A stretch of DNA of 39,874 nt from Chara braunii. Taxonomy: Eukaryota > Streptophyta > Charophyceae > Charales > Characeae. A program made the position numbers and the translations under genes. The notes under the pieces were generated by a model. That model ran no database searches, was not told the DNA's origin, and worked only from the letters and a program-made list of their open reading frames with translations. The stretch lies in contig BFEA01000039.1 in NCBI GenBank assembly GCA_003427395.1, positions 1,006,486 through 1,046,359 of the forward strand, given 5' to 3'. Position 1 is the first letter of the stretch. Every line of letters begins with the position of its first letter. Of the stretch, positions 11,692 through 21,525 are shown piece by piece.

Positions 11692-11778
11692 CTGTACCCT
11701 TTCTATTCGGATTTTGAAAAGAAAAAACTCTTGTATTCCGATAAAATTACTTCTTCTTTTTGTTGGAGGTCAGCGCCT

Positions 11779-12107
11779 NNNNNNNNNNNNNNNNNNNNNN
11801 NNNNNNNNNNNNNNNNNNNNNNNNNNNNNNNNNNNNNNNNNNNNNNNNNNNNNNNNNNNNNNNNNNNNNNNNNNNNNNNNNNNNNNNNNNNNNNNNNNNN
11901 NNNNNNNNNNNNNNNNNNNNNNNNNNNNNNNNNNNNNNNNNNNNNNNNNNNNNNNNNNNNNNNNNNNNNNNNNNNNNNNNNNNNNNNNNNNNNNNNNNNN
12001 NNNNNNNNNNNNNNNNNNNNNNNNNNNNNNNNNNNNNNNNNNNNNNNNNNNNNNNNNNNNNNNNNNNNNNNNNNNNNNNNNNNNNNNNNNNNNNNNNNNN
12101 NNNNNNN
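11779..12107. other. Assembly gap (329 N)
   Basis: A run of N. Open frames crossing it are artefacts. Confidence 0.99.
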
Positions 12108-12570
12108 CACATACACATGCACATACATTCTCCTGTCTATTGATGGGGAGCGCCACCTGCTGGAAACTGGGTCCAGCGTCTCATGAACATCGTGAATAAG
12201 GCATCAACCAGGACCCCCCACACACACTCTCTTCGAGTTGTGAATAGCGAACATGACAAAACATACATACAACATATTCACTACCTCACCCTTCCTGAAC
12301 CACATAAACAAACGAACTACGGGCTGCGCACCCGTGCCCTCACGGTAAGTCAATGAACCTATAGCTCCCGCTATCAAGGCATTTTGAACCACCAAGTGCC
12401 CAGGTTGGATCAGCCTTGGAGGCTAAGTCCCTCTAATCCAAATGAAGGTACTACCATCCCCATCTTCCCACTCCCAGCCATTCTATCTCTATCAATAACA
12501 CCTCTCACAAGCCTCTCCATCCATCAGTTGTTGCTCTCTAAACCATCCCTGATTTTTCCTTACTACTATT
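12108..12570. other. No gene; probably includes the 3' UTR of LINE copy 2
   Basis: This lies downstream, in minus-strand terms, of the ORF2 stop of LINE copy 2. No poly(A) tail is visible before the gap, so the 3' end of the copy is undefined. Confidence 0.4.
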
Positions 12571-12861
12571 CTAGCCTGACTTGATCCAGGGAGACAACAT
12601 AAGTTTCCCAGTCCACGCAGACACCGCTGCTAGCCTGTTCTTCTTGGCCCAAGATCGCAGGAGCCACAACCTTGCCTTGGAGCGTTCGGGATCTGGGTGA
12701 GACAGGACCTTCTTTCTCCAGTCGACTGTTATCATATGTCTAACCATGGCTTTCATCCAAGTTCTCAGGGCTACATCAGAAAGATATCTTTTTTCAAAAA
12801 ACATTGAGTTCCTCTCTTTCCAAATCCACCATATAACCACCGCACGAATTGCTACCGCAAC
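12571..12861 (-). pseudogene. LINE copy 2, ORF2 C-terminal piece
   Basis: The reading YVAVAIRAVVIWWIW...YLSDVALRTWMKAM...VDWRKK...LMLSPWIKSG aligns with the ORF2 C-terminus of LINE copy 1 (YVAHVTRGLICEVLW...PLSDLEIKSSIKSG...VDWRKK...LVLSPWIREP). It is the last part of ORF2 of a second LINE. It stops at the insertion site of LTR D. Removing the D insertion and one GTAC joins this piece in frame to the zf-RVT piece at 18012-18419 at the conserved GWGYVA. The two LINE copies are clearly different sequences. Confidence 0.9.
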
Positions 12862-12865
12862 GTAC
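12862..12865. repeat. Left target-site duplication of LTR D (GTAC)
   Basis: GTAC lies directly before the LTR start TGTGACG and again directly after the LTR end at 18008-18011. Excising the insert with one GTAC restores the LINE ORF2 reading frame, which is independent support. Confidence 0.85.
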
Positions 12866-13196
12866 TGTGACGAACCACTTTCTATAGCGCGCGACTTTCT
12901 GCGCGATTGCAATGAGGGGTCCTAAGTTGGGAAGGTTGGGCCAATTACGGGAGATTGGGATGGATGTGACGCGCAACCTCACACCCTGTGCTGTCTTCCG
13001 TTCGGAGTGCTAAGAGTGCGGAAAGAAGGCCCAAAAAAACAGCAAGATGGGGTGTGCCAAGGATTTTTGGAAAGTTGAGTGTGGGGATACAGACAAAACT
13101 GAAATCCCCCATGTTGGCCCGATGAAGTAAGTCGGTTGCTTTCGCGCGTCGCAGAATGCGCGCGCGGGCACAGCGCGAAAAGATAAAAATCCAAAT

Positions 13197-13736
13197 TCAA
13201 TCCAAAAAGTATTGTCGAGCTTCCCACCGTACTACGGATCTTCGTTTTGAGGGGAAGGGTTTCGGTACACTCCTCGTGTCCCGTTTTCGTATCAAGTCCC
13301 TACGTCGCTCGTTGGTCAGTTCCGAGTCCGACGTGGATGGTCTCAGCCGCGTGGCTCTTTCCTTGTGCTCGTCTTCACTCTGTATCCGGTAGTGGAAGCC
13401 TTTCGACTCGTAGCGATCGAAACGCTGACACTCAGTGCACAGGGTTCGAGGCCAATGGGGCGCCACTGCCGTCCACGGAATGACGATCAACTCGTTAAAT
13501 GGAAACAGCAATGAGTAAGGCGGGAAATGCGTATCGATAATGACAAAACCCGCGTCCACGAATCCAGAACAACGATTTTCGGGAGGGAAGTAATATTGTC
13601 CGCCGATCCGTGCGACAACTTCTCGCACGTCCCACTCGCATACACGTGTCCTTTCCTCGTTGTAAGGGAAGGGGCGCGTTGGCGAGGGAAGTACGGGAGG
13701 CTGGCGCCCGATCGAGGAGCGGCCGTTAGTCCACAT
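13197..13736 (-). CDS. LTR-embedded ORF, copy C (179 aa, intact, unknown function)
   Basis: An intact ORF within the LTR, starting ATG-TGG-AC like the copies in B and A, and ending YFLD-stop like them. Visible motifs: TRVCEWDVREVV near residue 30, YYFPPENRCSGF, GFVIIDTHFPPYSLL, FNELIVIPWTAVAPHWP, and LCTECQRFDRY with a C-X2-C pair. The C-terminus is basic (RKRDT...RRSVVRWE). Copies A and B have an extra C-X3-C (LCNERC) where this copy has LTNERR. It could be a small zinc-binding protein, but I recognise no family. It lies about 1 kb downstream of the LTR TATA box (14761-14767) and ends about 230 bp before the LTR end, so it would sit in the 5' leader upstream of the PBS. Codon-level differences from copy A are largely silent or conservative. 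Confidence 0.7.
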   Translation of the reverse strand: MWTNGRSSIGRQPPVLPSPTRPFPYNEERTRVCEWDVREVVARIGGQYYFPPENRCSGFVDAGFVIIDTHFPPYSLLFPFNELIVIPWTAVAPHWPRTLCTECQRFDRYESKGFHYRIQSEDEHKERATRLRPSTSDSELTNERRRDLIRKRDTRSVPKPFPSKRRSVVRWEARQYFLD

Positions 13737-14760
13737 ATCAACCAATCAAGAAAAAAAGGAAAACCCTCGAGACGTCATCAAAATGCACAAAAGAGAACTA
13801 ACTCGTATTGTCCTTCCTTTTGACACGTGAGAAGTGTCCATGCATTGATCGGGTTGGAGTTTCGAGGGATCAACCCGCGACTCAGTTTCGGCAGACCAGA
13901 TCAACAACAACACGAGGCGCCTGGCTTTTTCGAGGCTGCCCCATAGACTGTTTGCAGATGTCGTACAACATTAGGCAGATGACATGTGTAGTGCATTCAT
14001 GACGACAGATCTAAACACTCTTGCATTCTCGAACAAAATTTTGTTAAGATCTGTGTCTAATCAACGCGAAAATACAAGCATCTCTATACATACATCCACT
14101 GTGGAAGGTGCGAAAATGACAACGATGCACACGTCAGAGGTAGATCGGGGGAGTGTACATGCGCATCCACCGTTCGCAAGACAAGATGGTTTGGCTCCCT
14201 TACATCAGGGGATTACCCAGGAAACTAATGAAAAAGTTTCGGAAGAAGTTCTTCTCCGCAGGAAGTCACAAGAGGTTACTTTAATCAGACAAACTCGTAC
14301 ACATCATCATTCAACTCAAAAAGAGAAAAAGAGAGAGAGAGAAGAGATAGACGAGTGAGGTCGAGACATGAGACACTGGAATCTGACAAGGAAACATTCG
14401 GCTTCGCAGCCGTGAACTCATACCAAAGAGAATTGATCCGCAACCATGAAGGCGCATTCGCCGTAAAATTCCAATATGGCCCCAGGCCAATCATCCACAC
14501 AAATCCTCATACCCGCACCGACAATCCCGACCATCGCGTGCTAACTTCCGCCACTACGATCGTCACCCCGCTGACGCAGACTCGACTCGGCTCGCCCGGA
14601 TCCCACAGTCCGTCGTGGCGATCAAGCGCGCAGCCGGCCAGCCTACAGTCAGCCCGACAGGACTTTTAGAATCGCACCAGACACATCACCTAGCCACTGT
14701 TTCCCGAAAGCTGGCTTGCAAGTGAAAAATGTAAGAGAGTTTTGCGGGCACGTTTGCGGA

Positions 14761-14767
14761 ATTTATA
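14761..14767 (-). promoter_or_regulatory. TATA box of LTR C
   Basis: TATAAAT on the minus strand within GCAACTATAAATTC, conserved in LTRs A (3'), B (both) and D at a similar distance from the LTR start. It is the likely U3 promoter element. Confidence 0.6.
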
Positions 14768-15650
14768 GTTGCGAGAAAGGAGATAGATGGGGGAGAAGGC
14801 AGAGGGGAAATCGAAGTGTAAGAGAAGAAGGTTCAACGAGGGGTGCTCAAGGGAAGCCATGTTGATCCCTCGGAACCCGACAGTCGGCCAATCAGATTCG
14901 TCGAGCAATAGGAAGATCCTCTTACTCAGCGCGTCTGATTGGTGAGCCGGGGTAATCGGAGGATCAACCGAGCTTCGTGAGCCAAGGTTGAAGAGCGAGA
15001 AGAGACGAGGCGCGAAAAGCAGCGCGAGACGGGTCCAAGATTCAGATGATCAAGAAGAGAAAACAGGCGCGCAAAAAGTAGAGAGAGAGAGAGAGAGGGA
15101 AAAACAGTTGCGATAGAAGAAGAAGAGGACGGGGAAAGGAGAGAGGAGAGAGTGTGGGGGGAAAATGACGCGGGAAATAAGGAGGAAGAAGCTCGCATGC
15201 GCGGCGCAGACAACAGGAGAAAAAGGCACCAAACAGTTACAGCTTGCCTATGTCCTACACTAATTCAAAAATTGAAATCGTCATATCCGCGCGCGAAAGT
15301 CGAAGCGGGAAAAGAAATTCCTATGCGTGTCCGTATTCTCACAAAATTCCTAAAGTTTTCCCGACGCGACCGAGAACATTCATGCAAGGAAAAAGATACG
15401 CCGGGCTCCGCTTATTTCGTAATTCCTAATTGTCGAGCCTGATGCCTAGTGCGCTCGCTAAGGCGCACGTAATTTCCCATGTATTTTCCGAATTACAAAA
15501 AACAGAATTCCAAGAATCAATAAAACTTTCGAAAATAGGGGCCCAAACAAGGCGCCTGAAATCAAGAAAAGTGACGGGGGTTTTGTGGGGTCGGTATGAT
15601 ACAAACAGGGGGTATTGAGTCAAGGGGTACGAAAGATTGCATCAGTACCC

Positions 15651-17054
15651 TCGCTTCTTCGTCTTTTGCGTCGATTCTTTTCGGATGGCTGAGTTCGGAG
15701 CTGGGTGTGTCCCGGGATGGGCGATTGATTGGTCGGATGGATGGTTGGCGCGCCGGCAAGCGCGCGATTAATAAATATTGACGTCGTTTCTTTTGTTTCG
15801 GTTTCGGACCTTTTAGGCGCGAACATTGTGCGAGAATTTTGCTTCTTTTGAATTTTCCTTTTTGAATTTCTTTTTCAGATTTTGTTGAGCCTATACGACT
15901 CTCGGAATTCCGAACTTTCTTTCCGGAACTTGTGCTTTTTTTTTTGCTTCGTCGCATTAGATAGGGATTTATGAATTTTTGTAATTAGGACTTTCTTTTG
16001 CCACGCGACGCCTTTTGCTTATGCGGTTGCAACGGAATTCTGATTAGTCGGCGCCTTTAATCGGGTGTGTAACTGTAATTTTGGGACTGGCGTCATTGTA
16101 ACTGTATCTTTCTTCTTGTGCTTCGTCTTTCCCGCCCTTCTTCTCTTTCTTTTTCGCCGACTTTTGGTAGTCGCGCTCTGCATGATCGGATCGATGCGTG
16201 GAGAGTGGCTACGTCCCCCACATCGCCATTAGGCCATGCAGAACGTAGGCATTCCTTCTCTAATCGTCCTTCTAAGTCCTTGTAATTCTGTGTTCTTCGC
16301 GCATGCATGCACGCTATAAATTCCAGTTGCGCGATTAGTTAGCTCTCTTAACCAGCTGTTGGAAGCTCGGGGTTGCGTGATCAGCGAGGGTCGACACATG
16401 AGCGAAGTAAGAGGTGAGTAGAGCAGGAGTCGGGCGACCCGACGAGCTGGTGCCAAACACGCGGGGTTGACGCGGGCCACGACGGACTGTGGACGCGAGG
16501 GAACCTGACGGGTGCGGGAGGACTAAGCAGGGTGACGGCTTCGTGGGTTGGTGCGCGACGACGGACTGTCCGCATCGAAGAGAGAGAGAGAGAGAAAGAG
16601 GGAGTTGAGGTTGATGGACGCGGATTTGCTTTTTCTTTTATCTTTGCTCCCTCTTGTCTCGTGTATATAAATTTTGATTTCGGCTCCCGACGATTTGCCC
16701 GTTTTTGTTTTTCGGGACCTGGACTTGGTTTTTTGCTCACACTTGTCTTCGCGATTTCCATCTCAGATGTATTGTGTGTGTGTTGCCGAATGAATGGATG
16801 AATGGATGAATGGATGTTATATCTGGTTGTTGATTTTTATGCTCGATCCTTGCCTTTGCCTTGTTTACTGCCTTTGATGCACCCATGAGTAGGACAAAAA
16901 TTTTGTGTAATCGTTAATCCTGATCTCGTTTTTGCTTATCTTTTGATTGAGCTGTTGTGGCCGCTGCATCTTGCATGCTCAAAAATTACGGAGTGATTAG
17001 ACAATCGAATGTCTGACTCAACGAACGCCGCGCGAGGACGCGTGTAAACGCGAC
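15651..17054 (+). other. LTR D upstream part (U3/R) without clear coding content
   Basis: Continuation of solo LTR D after the nested LTR C. It contains the TATA box at 16315-16321, GA repeats at about 16580-16596 and the GAATGGAT tandem at about 16789-16816. Open frames here show no conserved motif. Confidence 0.5.
16315..16321 (+). promoter_or_regulatory. TATA box of LTR D
   Basis: TATAAAT within GCTATAAATTCCAG, aligned with ACTATAAATTCTGC of the A/B LTRs. Probable promoter of the LTR. Confidence 0.5.
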
Positions 17055-17291
17055 TTGATCTACGCAATTACACGTGCCCCTGAGCGTCGATTCGTCAATT
17101 CCCAAAAGGACCATCGATTGCAGAGGTACTGCCTGATTGGATACGTCCATCCGGGGTCTGCGACGAAGCAGTCATCCTGTGCGAACACGCGTAAGCGCGA
17201 CTTGATTCGCGCAGCCTACACGTGCTCTCACGTGGTGATCGCAATCGGCACAGACCTGCCCTTAGGCATCCCGCAACTCTGCGATGACATA

Positions 17292-17699
17292 ATGACACAC
17301 TTAGAGAGCTCGGAGTCGTTGTTGTACGACCTGGACTATTTCACCCCTTGGATAGAGGAAAGCCTCCGACAGAGATACCCTTGCCTAACAGAGAATCGAA
17401 TGTGTTCTAGGGAGTTTCACTGCGCCACCATTAGCGACCCCCGGTGCTCTGATTTCCCCACTCAGGACCACACCCACTACTTCACCCACCCCGGATTTGT
17501 CGTTATCTCCACCAGTTTCCCTCCCTTCCATCTTCTTCTTTCGTATCACCAACTCAGCGTCGTCCCGTGGAAGGCCATAGCCCCATACTGGCCCAGCACA
17601 CCCTGCGGAAATTGCCGACGACGCGGCGACCAGAGGACCCCGGAATTCCGGAGGCCTAACCCGAACGCGCGACGACCAGCGCCACGTGGCAACTTCTGA
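17292..17699 (+). CDS. LTR-embedded ORF, diverged copy D (136 aa from first ATG; frame open from 17055)
   Basis: The frame is open from 17055, giving 214 codons, but the first ATG is at 17292, so the protein may begin there or upstream of a lost start. An ungapped match to the LTR ORF of element A runs over about 75 residues: the last part of both reads PGFVVISTSFPPFHLLL / AGFVTVETHFPPYSLLL, then VVPWKAIAPYWPSTPCGNCRR / VIPWSAVAPHWPNTLCSNCRR. Earlier Cys residues mostly differ, but the C-X2-C pair is kept. DNA identity is low and many differences are synonymous (Leu, Pro, Val, Ala codons). This indicates long separation with the protein sequence retained. Unlike the other copies it lacks the basic C-terminus and ends in an Arg/Pro-rich tail. 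Function unknown. Confidence 0.6.
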   Translation: MTHLESSESLLYDLDYFTPWIEESLRQRYPCLTENRMCSREFHCATISDPRCSDFPTQDHTHYFTHPGFVVISTSFPPFHLLLSYHQLSVVPWKAIAPYWPSTPCGNCRRRGDQRTPEFRRPNPNARRPAPRGNF

Positions 17700-18007
17700 C
17701 GGCCTGACTCATCGGAACCCCACCCACCCCGGAGGGACCTTCCCGCAAACCGCCGTCCTCGGAACCAATGGCTCGCCCGACCTTGAATGACCCGCGCATG
17801 CCATCTGCCTTATGACCAGAGGCGGTCCGCCCTCTCCGCCAAATTGCACTCGTGCCCCCGAAAAACTCTGCCACAGGAGATCTCAGTTATGACCTGGGAC
17901 TCCACCCCCACTTTCCCAAATATCCTTGGCGCACCCCTTTTCGCACTTTTAGGCCCACATCCTACTCCGATCAGGAAGTCGCGCTGGGCGCGAGGTTGGG
18001 CGTCATA

Positions 18008-18011
18008 GTAC
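18008..18011. repeat. Right target-site duplication of LTR D (GTAC)
   Basis: Pairs with 12862-12865; see that entry. Confidence 0.85.
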
Positions 18012-18419
18012 CCCCAACCCTTCCCGTTGGACAATGCGGGGGCCAACTTGCCCGTAATCGCCCACTCTAAATCCCACTTCACCTCCTCCCGGCCTCCCCA
18101 AGCTTTCCAATGATAGCCCCACTATTTCCAGATACGGTCTGAAAGGGGGCAAGTGCCCCATAGATGTGTGGACCCCTCCGGAGCTCGATGGCATCTCACA
18201 CAGCCTATGTCAACCTCCATGCCTCTGGTAAACAGAGAGACTGCATCTAGTGGAGCCGAGTGGACAGTCAACCATGGTATTGATGAACATTTCGTGCTCG
18301 GGGGTCTTCTGCGGAGTTTCCACATTTCTTCATAATATTTAATGGACAGAGCCGATCCCATGATGGCATATGGGTGCGCCTCCTGTATTTTTTCAGTTGA
18401 GCTCCCTTTTAGTCTCCGC
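18012..18419 (-). pseudogene. LINE copy 2, zf-RVT piece of ORF2
   Basis: The reading YYEEMWKLRRRPP...PLDAVSLFTRGMEVDIGCVRC...STHLWGTCPLSDRIWK aligns with the zf-RVT part of LINE copy 1 (EFERLWKSL...PSAVWLTGRGMVVELGCKRC...STRHLWWECPASKRVW). The zinc-binding C-X2-C...H...C pattern is visible. An in-frame stop follows RIWK, then the reading resumes to GKGWGYY at the D insertion site. On the other side the reading is open up to the element A boundary at 18420. This piece is bounded by two LTR insertions. Confidence 0.85.
18416..18419. repeat. Possible left target-site duplication of element A (CCGC)
   Basis: CCGC before the LTR start TGTGACGTA compares with CTGC at 39246-39249 after the LTR end, one transition different. 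The 4-nt length fits the TSDs of B and D. Weak by itself. Confidence 0.35.
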
Positions 18420-18424
18420 TGTGA

Positions 18425-18428
18425 CGTA
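18425..18428. repeat. Left target-site duplication of element B (CGTA)
   Basis: CGTA here and at 27558-27561. Both lie inside the A LTR start TGTGA-CGTA-CCAGC, which shows that B inserted into A's 5' LTR. Confidence 0.8.
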
Positions 18429-18668
18429 TGTGACGCTCTAACCTCACGCTCTGTGTTGTCTTCCGTTCGGAGTGTTTAAATTGCGGAAGGGGCCCCAAAA
18501 AGACAGCAAGATGGGTGTGCCAAGGATTTTTGGAAAGTTGAGCGCGGGGACACGGACAGAACCGAAATCCCCTGTGCCGGTCCAACTTAGTAAGAAGGGG
18601 GAGGGTTCGTCACGGCACGGGTCTTGAGGGAGAAAAAGGCGCGCGCGGGACGCACGACGCGGGGAAGT

Positions 18669-19202
18669 TCAATCCAAAAAGTATCGCTGAACTTCCCATC
18701 GAGCCGCCTCTTTTCGTTTCGCATGAAAGGGGGCGGGCACATACTTGGTATCCCGTTTCTAGGTCAAGTCCCGACATCGCTCATTACACAACTCTGAATC
18801 TGATGTGGAAGGCCGTAACTGAGTGGCTCTTTCCTTATACTCATCTTCCTCTCGTACTCTGTGGTGAAAGCCCTTCGATTGGTAACGCTCGAAGCGGCAA
18901 CAATCGCTGCACAGAGTGTTAGGCCAATGGGGCGCTACTGCCTACCACGGGATGACGATCAGCTCATTAAACGACAATAGCAACGAATACGGCGAAAAGT
19001 GTGTGTCCACAATAACAAAACCAGCACCGACAAATCCAGAGCATCGAGTTTCAGGACGGAAGTAGTATCTTTCGCCGATCTTGGCGACGGCTTCTCGTAC
19101 ATCCCACTCGCATACACGTGTCCTCGTCTCGTTATACGGGAAGGGGCGTGGTGGGGATACGGGAGGTCGACGCCCAGTTGGCTTGGGAAAATCGGTCCAC
19201 AT
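18669..19202 (-). pseudogene. LTR-embedded ORF, copy in B 3' LTR (177 codons, one stop)
   Basis: Starts at the conserved ATG (MWTDFPKPTGRRPP) and keeps the same frame to YFLD-stop at 18669. One in-frame TAG at 18942-18944 interrupts it after FNELIVIPW. Conserved motifs before the stop: RTRVCEWDVREAVAKIGERYYF, RCSGFVGAGF and THFSPYSLLL. After it the C-X2-C region and LCNERC are readable. Expected length 177 aa, matching copy A. Function unknown. Confidence 0.65.
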
Positions 19203-19939
19203 GGCAACAACGAGATCCTATCGAGCATGCAGTCCACGTGTCAATCACAATGGTTCCATGACCTAATTGGAGACAGGTTCGTCAGGCAATAACATCATCC
19301 AAGAATTCTCATTCATTTCTCACAGACATCCATCGAGGAAGGTGCGAAAATGGCAGCCACACAACACTCAGTTCTCCGTGTGCTCTGCACCCCTTCCCCG
19401 TGACTGATTAGGCGTTAGTCAAAACAATCATCTCATTCCTCATATGCAATAGATCAACAAACATCCATAATCATTCAGGTCACAGAGAGAGGGAGAAGGT
19501 AGGGAGGAAAAGACGCGGAGCAGACAAGATAGATGAAAATTACACAAAGATCCGATGAAAAAAGAGTTTTCAGCTTAACTGCGATCAAACTGAACTCACT
19601 CCAAGGAACGGATTCGAGACAAGGAGGCGCATTTGTCGTGAAGTTCCACTACGGCCCCGGACCATTCATCCATTTAACTCTGATTACTATCATGCATGCA
19701 CTAACGATCCCGGTCGTCACGTGCCACTTTCCACCACTGCGATCGTCACCCCGCCAACTCAGTCTCGGCACGGCCTGCCTGGATCCCACAGTCCGTCGTG
19801 GCGATCAGGCGCACCGCTGGCCAGGCTACAGTCAGCTCGTCGGGACTTTTCGACTCCCACTCCACACATACCATCTATCCACTGCTTCCCGGAAGCTGGC
19901 AGACGAGTTGAGAGAGAGATTTGGCGGCTCGCTTGCGGA

Positions 19940-19946
19940 ATTTATA
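19940..19946 (-). promoter_or_regulatory. TATA box of B 3' LTR
   Basis: TATAAAT on the minus strand in the conserved block GCAACTATAAATTC. Confidence 0.6.
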
Positions 19947-20787
19947 GTTGCGGGAAGGGAGATAGGTACGAGGGAGGATGAAGGTTGAGTCACGGAAGGG
20001 TGAGAGAGGACTTGGGGATAATCGCCCGGCGAAAGCCATGTTGATCCTACTGAGTCCGATCGAAGTCAATCGGAGTCGTCGCGTAATAGGAATTTCTCCT
20101 TACACGGCGATCCTCGGTTGTTGGGCGGAGTGAGGAAAGGATTGACCGGGCTCTTGGGCGTAGGACTCAGAGTGGGAGGGAGAAGGGTGCGCAGGATAGC
20201 GTGAAATGGATCCAAGATTTAGATGATCAAGAAAGAGAAAAGGCGCGCGGAGAGAGAAAAAAAGAGAGAGAGAGGGAAAAACGGTTACGAAGGGAGCATC
20301 GAAGATGGCGAGGGGAGCAGAAAGGGGGAAGCTTGCTTGCATGGCGCCGATCACAAATGCAAAAAGAGGCACCAAAACAGTTACAGATTCCTAAGTCCTA
20401 TGTTAATTCAAAAATTGAAATCACCATATCCTCGCGTAAAGTAGGCACGGGAAAAGGCAGTCCTATATCCATTCGTATTCCCACCAAATTCCCCGAGTTT
20501 TCGGACGTAGTCGAGAACATTCATGCAAAAAAAGGACACGTCGGGTTCCGTTTATTTCGGAATTTCTAACTGTCAGGCCGAATTCCTATCGCGCTTACTA
20601 AAGTGCGCGCAATTCCCATGCATTTCCCAAATTACGAAAACATAATTTCAAGAATCAACACGGGTCTCAGCAAGGCATCTTTAATCAAAAACAGAGAGGG
20701 GCTTTGTTGGGCCGAGCAAAATTCGAAAAGAAAAAGAGAGAGAAGGGCCCCGGAAGATAGCGTAGGCTCAGAAGTTGGTTCGTCACA

Positions 20788-21101
20788 TATGTGACGCTCA
20801 GGGGGTTCCAAAATTATGCGATCTCCTGATTGCATGTATAAAAGCTGGTTTGCATGCCGGAGGAGGAAGAAAGGGGGCGAGAGGATGAATGAGGAACCCA
20901 ACGTATCAGGAGGGAGATCATCTTCATTAGCGTAGATGATTGAGCCAGAGTTCATGTTGACGCAAACGTCAATTGGAATATCTTTGCGAGTCTGTTGGCT
21001 CGTTCTGCTAGTACCCCTCGTATCCAGTCTTGCCATGAGCAACCTTCTTATTCCAGGTGACACCATCATGGTCCACCGTGTCCTTCACTGGTGCGACTGC
21101 A
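20788..21101 (-). other. Element B internal end, non-coding
   Basis: Segment between the second accessory ORF and the 3' LTR. It matches 36452-36782 of element A in inverted orientation, for example CAATCAGGAGATCGCATAAT. It ends, in element orientation, CCCCCTGAGCGTCACATA directly before the LTR. No purine-rich polypurine tract is visible at the expected position. Confidence 0.7.
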
Positions 21102-21377
21102 TCATTGGAAGTTCGCCCGACGGTAGTCGACAAGGAGATGGTTGTGGAGGGGCCGCGGCCATTCGGGTGGGAGCGGAGGGAAGTAATCCGCAGCTTCAAC
21201 ACCGAGGTCGACGAAGTGGACGATCCGGTGTGCGTGGGGGAATCGAAATTTGGGTCGGGACAGGGATAGGGTATAGTCGGGGTATAAAGAGGGGATGGTA
21301 CGGAGGACATTATCCCGTAGAGACTCATAATCTTCCACAGCGGGAAAGGTTTCAGAGATAATACAATACAACTCCAT
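21102..21377 (-). CDS. Accessory ORF 2 of element B (91 aa, unknown)
   Basis: An open frame between the accessory ORF 1 region and the 3' LTR, starting at an ATG in a conserved hairpin (MELYCIISETFPAVEDYESL) and ending VDYRRANFQ-stop. In element A the homologous frame at 36179-36451 keeps VHFVDL...KAADYFPPLPPEWPRPL and the same stop but has premature stops. The shared amino-acid pattern VHFVDLG-EAADYFPPLPPEWPRP suggests real coding in the ancestor. No membrane segment or known motif is visible. It could instead be a 3' exon of accessory ORF 1. Confidence 0.45.
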   Translation of the reverse strand: MELYCIISETFPAVEDYESLRDNVLRTIPSLYPDYTLSLSRPKFRFPHAHRIVHFVDLGVEAADYFPPLPPEWPRPLHNHLLVDYRRANFQ

Positions 21378-21525
21378 ATGGTTGTATTGTCTCCACACGA
21401 TGCTGAAAAGGAGGATGTTGAGAGGGAAGGAGGGAGAACGATGGCGAAAGACTGTACATAGAAGTCATGTGGCGAAATGATGACAAAACAGTTGGTTAGT
21501 GAAGATACGGTAATTTAGGGGAAAT

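Larger units (their letters stand above)
12965..15650 (-). mobile_element. LTR C (minus strand), nested in LTR D
   Basis: The LTR end is clear at 12965 (TGTGACGCGCAACCTCAC... on the plus strand, the reverse complement of the GTGAGGTTG-GCGTCACA terminus). Similarity to the B and A LTRs runs rightwards through the LTR ORF, the TATA box and the block around 15420-15530 (AATTACAAAA...GAATTC-AAGAATCAA). The LTR start near 15560-15750 is not resolved and no target-site duplication was found. No internal region is present, so it behaves as a solo LTR. Confidence 0.75.
12866..18007 (+). mobile_element. Solo LTR D, diverged member of the same LTR family, interrupted by LTR C
   Basis: The insert starts TGTGACGAACC, like the LTR start of elements A and B. 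It ends ATCCTTGGCGCACC...GCGAGGTTGGGCGTCATA, matching the LTR ends of A, B and C (ATCCTTGGCACACC...GTGAGGTTG-GCGTCACA). With the nested minus-strand LTR C removed (about 12965-15650), about 2.45 kb remains, close to the 2463 bp of A's 3' LTR. It has a TATA box at 16315-16321 and an ORF homologous to the LTR ORF. No internal region follows, so it is a solo LTR left by recombination, or an insertion of LTR length. It is much more diverged from A and B than they are from each other. Confidence 0.75.
18429..20787 (-). repeat. 3' LTR of element B (about 2.36 kb)
   Basis: Bounded by the reverse complements of TGTGACGAACCAACTTC (at 20787) and GCGTCACA (at 18429). It contains the TATA box at 19940-19946, a GA tract near 20258-20275 and the LTR ORF. 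Very similar to A's 3' LTR (36783-39245) except for small indels. Confidence 0.85.

Noticed and set aside
12130-12180. Minus-strand peptide QFPAGGAPH similar to QFSAGGALH of LINE copy 2 (39380-39420)
   Set aside because: Only about 10 residues match and a stop follows; too short to claim a fourth LINE fragment next to the gap.
11651-12199. Long ORFs crossing the gap
   Set aside because: Almost entirely unknown residues from N bases.
12961-12964. TGGA as target-site duplication of LTR C, pairing with TGGA at 15738-15741
   Set aside because: The sequence next to the second TGGA does not look like an LTR start (no terminal CA), and the LTR start of C is not resolved.
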